Shown one piece after another: positions 58,257 to 64,000 of a stretch of 64,000 bases of DNA. The stretch covers positions 841,216 through 905,215 of the forward strand of contig JAJVDF010000247.1 of the NCBI GenBank assembly GCA_022410635.1, given 5' to 3'. How positions within the stretch are numbered: the stretch's first letter is position 1; each line of letters begins with the position of its first letter. This stretch comes from Tretioscincus oriximinensis. Lineage: Eukaryota; Chordata; Lepidosauria; Squamata; Gymnophthalmidae. The notes under the pieces were generated by a model, which did no database searches, had not been told where the DNA came from, and was given only the letters and a program-made list of their open reading frames with translations. Position numbers and translations under genes: made by a program.

Positions 58257-58566
58257 AGGCACGGATAGCTCAGTCGCTTAGGAATTCGTCTCTCGCCTAG
58301 GAGATGGGGTTTCGAAGCCCTGTGTGGGACGTGGGGAGGGGTGAGCACCTTCCACTAGCCTGTAGCTCTAGCCAACCCAGCTATTCGAAAGCATGAATTG
58401 CAAGAAATTGCAACTGACTGCAAGTAGATACATGGGAACCACCAGAGCCTGGTGGGGAAGATAGAATGGAAGCCTTCGGGCAAAATATATCCTTGTAAGC
58501 CTCTTTGAGTCCCTTTGAAAGGTGAGAAAAGCAGGGTATAAGAACCAAGTTCTTCTTCTTCTTCTA
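58257..58566 (+). mobile_element. tRNA-derived SINE (type 2), full length
   Basis: 'gcacggatagctcagtcgct' (box A), 'gatggggtttcgaagccctg' (box B), 'gaattgcaagaaattgcaac', 'ggtgagaaaagcagggtata' and a (ttc)n tail. Very close to the copy at 13986, so recently active. Confidence 0.9.
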
Positions 58567-58675
58567 CATGCTCAGAGCATGCACGGACAAAGGCATAAAC
58601 TAATCCAAACTTCTTCCAGAAATTGTGCAGGACAGCAGAGGCCCCACCCACTGGCAGATGGAACATAGGCAAGGC

Positions 58676-59228
58676 TAGACTGACCAGATTTTCTGAGACC
58701 CAAACTGGGGCAATTAATATTCATGCTAATTTGCATATTCATAAATATACAAATTACCCACCAACCTGCATTCCCTTCCAAAATTCCCCCCCGGGAAATC
58801 AGTAAAGCATGTGAGAATTTTTTTAAGTGTGCAAGAATTTTTAAACAGATTTTTTGGAGTACATCAGATTTTTTTTAATTTTTTTACAGAGAGGAAGGAG
58901 CTTTCAGAAGTTGGCCCTAGTTGCCAGAATCCCCTAGTTGTGGTGCAGCAATTTTTGAGGAAAAAAATTTTAAATTCTTTTTTGAAGCGTGTGAAAAAGT
59001 TTTGAAGTGTGTGAGAATTTTTATTTTTTACTGAGGGGAGGGTGCCTTCAGGAGCTGGTCTCAGCTGCCAGAGCCCCCTAGTGGTGCTGCAGTGAATTTT
59101 TTTCAAAAAAAGAATTCAGTTTTTTTTCCCCTCAGCAAAAAACGGGTAAATGCCCCCCCCCAGGAGGGCGGGATAGACACCCCCAAACTGGGCTTCCCCC
59201 CAAAAAAAGGGGGCATCTGGTCAGCCTA
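58676..59228. mobile_element. Long hAT-like element (family A, long form) with 8-bp target duplication
   Basis: 553 bp. Left end 'tagactgaccagattttctg', right end 'ggcatctggtcagccta'. It is flanked by identical GGCAAGGC at 58668-58675 and 59229-59236. The interior has repeated 'gtgtgagaattttt'-type units and two inner copies of an 'agaggaaggagctttcagaa' / 'gaggggagggtgccttcagg' module. The short family A copies look like deletion derivatives of its right-hand end. No transposase. Confidence 0.88.
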
Positions 59229-59529
59229 GGCAAGGCTAGGGCATCTGAAATGGTGGTTGAGTCAACTGCTAGATTTCATTGTCTACATCGTGGCCAAATA
59301 TTAATGGGGCTCCCTTCACTGTAACTCATAAGATACTTGGGAAACTAGTCTGCAGGCATGGATTCTACTTATGAAAACATCTAGTGAGATACTGAGAAAT
59401 GACTTCGTCAGGAACTTCTGAAGTTCATACGCCATTTCCCTTTTTTACTTTTTCCCTCTTTTAGACCTCACTCCACACGACATTTTCTTACCTGATTCTT
59501 ATAGGGATATTACAGCACAATAGAGAAGC

Positions 59530-60232
59530 TAGGCTCTTGGGGGCCCTGGGGAAGATAAACGAAGGGTCTTCCTCTCATCCAGTTTCGGGGGGAACCCAGT
59601 TTTGGGCTGTCTACCCCACTATTTCCCCAGTTTTTGCTGGGGAATTTTTTTTAAAAAATTGAAAAAGAATTTTTTAATTTTTTTTAAAAAAATTCACTGC
59701 ACCACCACTAGGGGGCTCTGGCATCTGGAGCCAGCTCCTGAAGACACCCTCCCCTCAGTAAAAAATAAAATTCTCACACACTTCAAAAAATTTTCACACA
59801 CTTCAAAAAATGATTTTTTTAAAAAAAACAATACACTGCACCACCACTAGGGGTCTTTAGCAACCGGGGTCAGCTCCTGAAGGCACCCTCCCCTCTGTAA
59901 AAAAAATTTAAAAATTCTGATGCACTCTCAAAATTCTCACACAGTTTAAGCATTCTCACACACTTAAAAAATTCCCTCATGCTTCTGAGATTTCTCAGGT
60001 GGGAATATCAGAAGGGAATGCATGTTGGTGGGTAATTTGCATATTTATGAATATGCAAATTAGCATGAATATTAATTACCCTGGTTTGGGCCTCAGAAAA
60101 TCTGGTCAGTCTACTCAAACAGCAATGATAATCAGAAGTGATTATTGGCATGTGCAGCGTTATTAGCGTCAGAGCCACAATTGTGCTGTGCTGCAGCGTT
60201 TAAAAAGAAGGTAAGGAAACCACAAGGGAATG
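59530..60232. mobile_element. Family E palindromic element interrupted by a long family A element
   Basis: Left arm 'ctcttgggggccctggggaa' and 'acgaagggtcttcctctcat' at 59535-59582 matches 27131-27180. The right arm at 60140-60220 ('gcgttattagcgtcagagcc', 'aaaagaaggtaaggaaacca') matches 27510-27590. The family A long element separates them. Confidence 0.55.
59583..60113. mobile_element. Long hAT-like element (family A), inverted relative to 58676-59228
   Basis: The right limit 'gaaaatctggtcagtcta' is the reverse complement of the left end at 58676, and the next 250 bp inward match in inverted orientation ('aatatgcaaattagcatgaa', 'ccactaggggtctttagcaa'). The opposite end lacks 'taggctgaccagatg', so it is truncated or badly decayed there. 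Confidence 0.75.
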
Positions 60233-60571
60233 TTCACCAGGCTTCACAATGCATCTGAAAAAATGTTGAAATCCATTGCTGATTCTTTCCGAAAGCTTCA
60301 TGAAATGCTGCATTTTCTATTGAGTAGGTGCCTGCACCGTGGCAGAAAGACGAATACCTCCAGAAGACATCAGGCAGCAGAACTGCAGAATCACAGCTGC
60401 CTGACAATAAGTGGTATCATCCTCCTGCTTTCTCCTGCGTCCCTCTTGCCAGCCTCNAGGCAGCTCCATGCGGATTCTGAAAATAGAAATCCGTAATTGC
60501 TTCTAGACTGCTGGTTTCACTTGCTGTGTGGAGGGGGACTTAGCCTGTGGCAACTTGCTAGCTAGCTAGGC
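60233..60571. other. Unassigned intergenic sequence
   Basis: No exon or clear repeat recognised; one N at 60457. Confidence 0.3.
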
Positions 60572-60710
60572 TTTGGTCACACATGTGTTTTTAAAACATC
60601 TTCAATCCTGAACAGCACGACTAAAGCAGGGGGGAAAAAAACTTTGGTTTTTCTGATTTTCAGTCCAAATTTTTAAAACTAAAGATAGTTTAAAAGCATA
60701 TGTATGCTCA
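60572..60710. mobile_element. Palindromic MITE (family B)
   Basis: Left 'tttggtcacacatgtgtttt' and 'aaaacatcttcaatcctgaa', right 'aaactaaagatagtttaaaa' and 'gcatatgtatgctcagg'. Confidence 0.65.
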
Positions 60711-61203
60711 GGATCCTAATGTTGTAGGTATCTTTCCATACTGCTAAGTTGAAAACATCCTGGGCAATTGACCATGACAGTTCCAACAGGTCATCAGGGC
60801 GCTCTGGTAGTCCAGCCACTACCATGCCAACAACCTATCGGTTATGGTCTGGTCAATTCAAGATAGGGAAATTTAATGAGAACAGCATTGCATAGGCAGT
60901 ACCAAAAATCTATTTCTTTAAACAGTCCCAGCTGTGGAAAGTGGATCACTATTATACTCGCTGGTATGAATATCAGAAATTGCAGAATCACTCATATTTG
61001 CTTTTAGTTCATAGTGTTCTTATATAGCCAGCCTAATTAACTGTGACTGTATTTAAAAAGTTATGCGATGGGGGTGTTTGCAAAGTTTCATAGATAGATG
61101 CAATAGCTATCATAGTTGTGCATTTTAAGCAGATATATTGCATTTGCTGTCCTCACATTGAAAAAACAAACACAAAAACGGTTTGGAGCTGCAAAGTAGA
61201 CTC

Positions 61204-61477
61204 AGAACTGAAATAATCTGGATAATTTTAGTCTGTGTTTAGTCCTCACTGGTCCTGTCCCCGCTGAGCCTTATTCTGGGAAATAACCTTGAACAGGAAG
61301 CTGCCATCTACATGTTAGTGTAGACTATGGCAGATCCTGAATGGGGTCTGCCATAGTCTACACTGGCATGTAGATGGCCCAATCCCTGCCCTGAGGTGTA
61401 GCCCAGAATAAGACTCAGTGGGGACAGGACCAGTGAGGACTCGGCACAGACTAAAATTATCCAGATTATTTCAGAAC
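61204..61477. mobile_element. Large palindrome (family C), arms about 130 bp
   Basis: Left arm 61204-61334 and right arm 61347-61477 are near-perfect inverted copies around a 12-bp loop at 61335-61346. Outer 'ctgaaataatctggataatt' pairs with 'aattatccagattatttcag'. The middle 'tcctcactggtcctgtcccc' pairs with 'ggggacaggaccagtgagga', and inner 'tagactatggcaga' with 'tctgccatagtcta'. One single-base length difference between the arms. Confidence 0.92.
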
Positions 61478-61679
61478 CTTGGAACAGAAAATTCCTCAGA
61501 AAGTCCAGAATGACAAAATGAATGTGGATCATCACAAACTGAAACTATTTTCTATTTAGATTAACAGAAAGAATGTCAGTCCACTGAGAACCGAATTCAT
61601 TTTCAGTTCTGTTTAATAGTTGGCTGGCTGTGTGGCTATATCCATGCATTGAAGTGATTTACCAGATAATCTTATGTAG

Positions 61680-61870
61680 AAAATTTATTTATTTATTTAA
61701 CTAGGCTGACCAGATGACCCCTTTGGGGNTTTTTGAAAACTCGGTTTTGGGGTTCCTCCCAGTTTTTTCTGAGGAANTTTTTTTCAAAAAAACCTTTTTT
61801 TGATTTTTTTAAATCGAAAAGGGATCATCTGGTCAGCCTACTACCCCACCCTATACCCGAAGGTCTTAGA
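61680..61870 (-). mobile_element. LINE/SINE 3' tail split by a family A MITE
   Basis: The reversed '(attt)n' tail at 61682-61700 and 'ccccaccctatacccgaagg' at 61844-61863 are the two parts of the tail seen uninterrupted at 56752-56810. The MITE at 61702-61840 lies between them. Confidence 0.75.
61702..61840. mobile_element. hAT-like MITE (family A), short copy
   Basis: 'taggctgaccagatgacccc' to 'ggatcatctggtcagccta', with only the left inner arm ('gaaaactcggttttggggtt') and a T-rich centre with Ns. Inserted in a retroelement tail. Confidence 0.85.
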
Positions 61871-64000
61871 GTGATGCTCAGTTTCTCTACTCCAAGTAAT
61901 GACATATAGTTGACAGGCGATGGAAAAGAAGCAGAACGAAAGGAACAAAGGAAACGTAGTGAAAAAACAGGAATCAGAATGCTTCATTTTCCCTGGGCTC
62001 CTCTGATCTCAGCCATGTGTGGGCTGGCTCCTTATCATCAGCAATGTGCTTGGCACATGCTCAGAAACACTCTCATCCANATTATTGTTCCTGAAGTGCT
62101 GGCTGAGTCAGTCAACTGGTCCACTTAAGTCAAGGCAGCATATTAAGTGACAAGTCGCCAGGATTTCAGGCATTTCCCATTATCTGTCACACTACAACTT
62201 CATTTTCTGAGACTCGTTTATCAAAAAGCACGATGAGGAAGAAAGGTCAAAGACTGGACCTTGGATGTTCTGAATGAAAAGCACAGTAAAAAAGATTCCA
62301 TGATGCTTTGTGGCCTCCTCAGCAGCTTTCCATTGTGTCGCCTGACAGTATACGAAAGTTTTGGTGAAGTGTACTTCTAAACCAGGATCAGAGGACTGAA
62401 TCAGCACTTCTCTATTAAGATGTCTGGAGAACTGATATTAAATATTCATGGCAGGCTATACTGATTGAGCCATCACTGTCTATGAACTAAGGCTTTGTGG
62501 CAAATGANTGATCTTAGTGGTGTTATCTAGGTTGCTGAATAACGTCTTCCCCTAGACATACCAATACAGAGCTTCCTAGTGCTTGATTTAAAAAAATATG
62601 GGTAGGAGCTTATTTACCTTGCAGTAATATAGGAAATGATGTGGCTTCCATTGTAGGCTTTTTATTTTATTTTTGTTTTCCACCTCCTTCATGATATTTT
62701 TTTTTTAACAGTTTGGAATCTTTTGTAGGATCTAATCTGCCTTTGTGTTTTTCATCTTCTATGGGACCCGTTAGACAGCTCAGACTACAACTACACATAA
62801 TAAACCAGGACTCCATTGAGTTTCTAATTAGAAAATAGTTTCTAATTGCCACTAAGATTTTTTTAATTGCTGCGTAAGTTTTTTTTTTAAAAAAAAACTT
62901 CCTTGGAAGTTTTTCTGGATGAATTTTTAATCTCAGAGGTGCAGTATACCACTGCACCCTCCATATGCTCAGAGGTATTAGTTCCAAATAAGACAGCTAA
63001 TTTGAAGAAGATTGCAGATAGTATGAATGGAGTAAAAGACATAATGGATAGGACCTTTAATTTGAAAACAGGTTTTGCAAGCGGCATCTCTGCTGCTCTG
63101 CCCTAAGCTTGTATTCTGCTTCCATATTCTGGAAAAGTAGTTAGTGTNTTAGGGTGGTTCAGATTTAGAGGGCAAAAGATGGGACAGAAAGAGAGGAAGT
63201 CTTGGAGCCAGTATTTTCTTTTTCTTGGTGCCATCCTGTTCCTGAGTCAGTCCTTAGTAGCCTAAGGAATCGAGACACCGAGGTAGCAAGGTCAGTCACC
63301 TATTCCAGTGGCCATGTTGTGGTTTTGAGGCTAGGAGATGAAAGTTTGTGATCGGAGAGTTTGAATCTACTGCTGACTCTCCCCAGGTCAATTGCACAAG
63401 ATCACGGAGCAGCCTCCCCCCTTCCCTGTGTCCAGCAGCTCTGAGTCAAGGCTGGGTGCCTTTTAACACTGTCGTTAAGTGGAGCCACCNGCTACTCACT
63501 CGTCAAAGGTCATCATCTCCTGCGAAAACACCCGCACGCATGCACAACGCCCGGGGACCACTGGCCTCCCAGACCTAGGGAAGGCGATGTGTCAGCTGAA
63601 CAAAGGAACCCACAAATCACTGCTGTGTCACAATTTAGGGGGCCCTGGACCGCGTCACGCCGCTGACACAGTGTTCAGTATTAGTGTGGAGAGAGATTCC
63701 ATGTCTTCTGGGAAGAGATAAGTGGAATGACATCTGTAAGCGCTTCAGAATGAAGAAGGTNTCTGGGATAATTTGAAGGGTTAAAAGTATTTGTGTTTCT
63801 TTCAAATGGAAGAAGGAGTGTGTTACTTACANGTGCCTCCTTGCTGTCTCCTAGCCTAACTGAGATGAGAAGATAAAATAAAAGAAGAGAGTCAGTCAGG
63901 CTGGCTGGAAGGAGGGGAACACAAAGTAACAGAAAGGAGGTTATAATTGGGAGAGACAGTGACACAAATGCTGCACAAAATCTGCAGTCATCACCCAGTG
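61871..64000. other. Unassigned intergenic sequence to the right edge
   Basis: I looked for exons on both strands. Open frames at 62667-62987, 62903-63106 and 63348-63721 have no family features or convincing splice pairs. No confident repeat recognised. Confidence 0.3.

Overview
The window looks like nuclear DNA from a squamate reptile, most likely a lizard. It has an AT-rich vertebrate background with intron/exon gene structure. It carries many copies of a tRNA-headed SINE of the Sauria type ('tggtgtagtggttagagtg' head), 3' ends of CR1 retrotransposons that finish in an octamer-like 'ttcttatg' tail, and fragments of a second RT-bearing LINE with 'aaataaataa' tails. The assignment rests on repeat families recalled from squamate genomes, not on a search. 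Scattered single N bases suggest an unresolved draft consensus.

Two protein-coding genes can be supported. At the left edge, on the plus strand, are the last two coding exons of a GSG1-family (GSG1/GSG1L/GSG1L2) claudin-like membrane protein (1702-1813 and 2561-2915); earlier exons lie off the left edge. On the minus strand at 14944-20054 are four coding exons of a diverged helical cytokine that best fits interleukin-27 subunit alpha (IL27, p28). All internal junctions are phase 0 with canonical splice sites, and the first coding exon was not found. A CpG-rich interval at 24.9-25.3 kb may be a promoter or first exon for IL27 or for a divergent plus-strand gene. I see no convincing coding exon from 25.4 kb to the right edge.

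The rest is intron and intergenic sequence dominated by mobile DNA. Besides the SINEs and LINEs there are several families of short palindromic (MITE-like) elements. One is a hAT-like family with ends 'taggctgaccagatgacc', and two copies have perfect 8-bp target duplications. A second is a ~125-bp palindrome. A third is a palindrome family with one ~275-bp hairpin at 61.2-61.5 kb. A fourth has inverted arms interrupted by a SINE in one copy and by a hAT-like MITE in another. There is also a Tc1-like remnant and Penelope-like remnants. The Penelope-like remnants contain three 38-nt segments with the layout of a hammerhead ribozyme core (CUGANGA, hairpin, GAAA), which is the most unusual structural signal in the window. 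Nested insertions give relative ages for several families.
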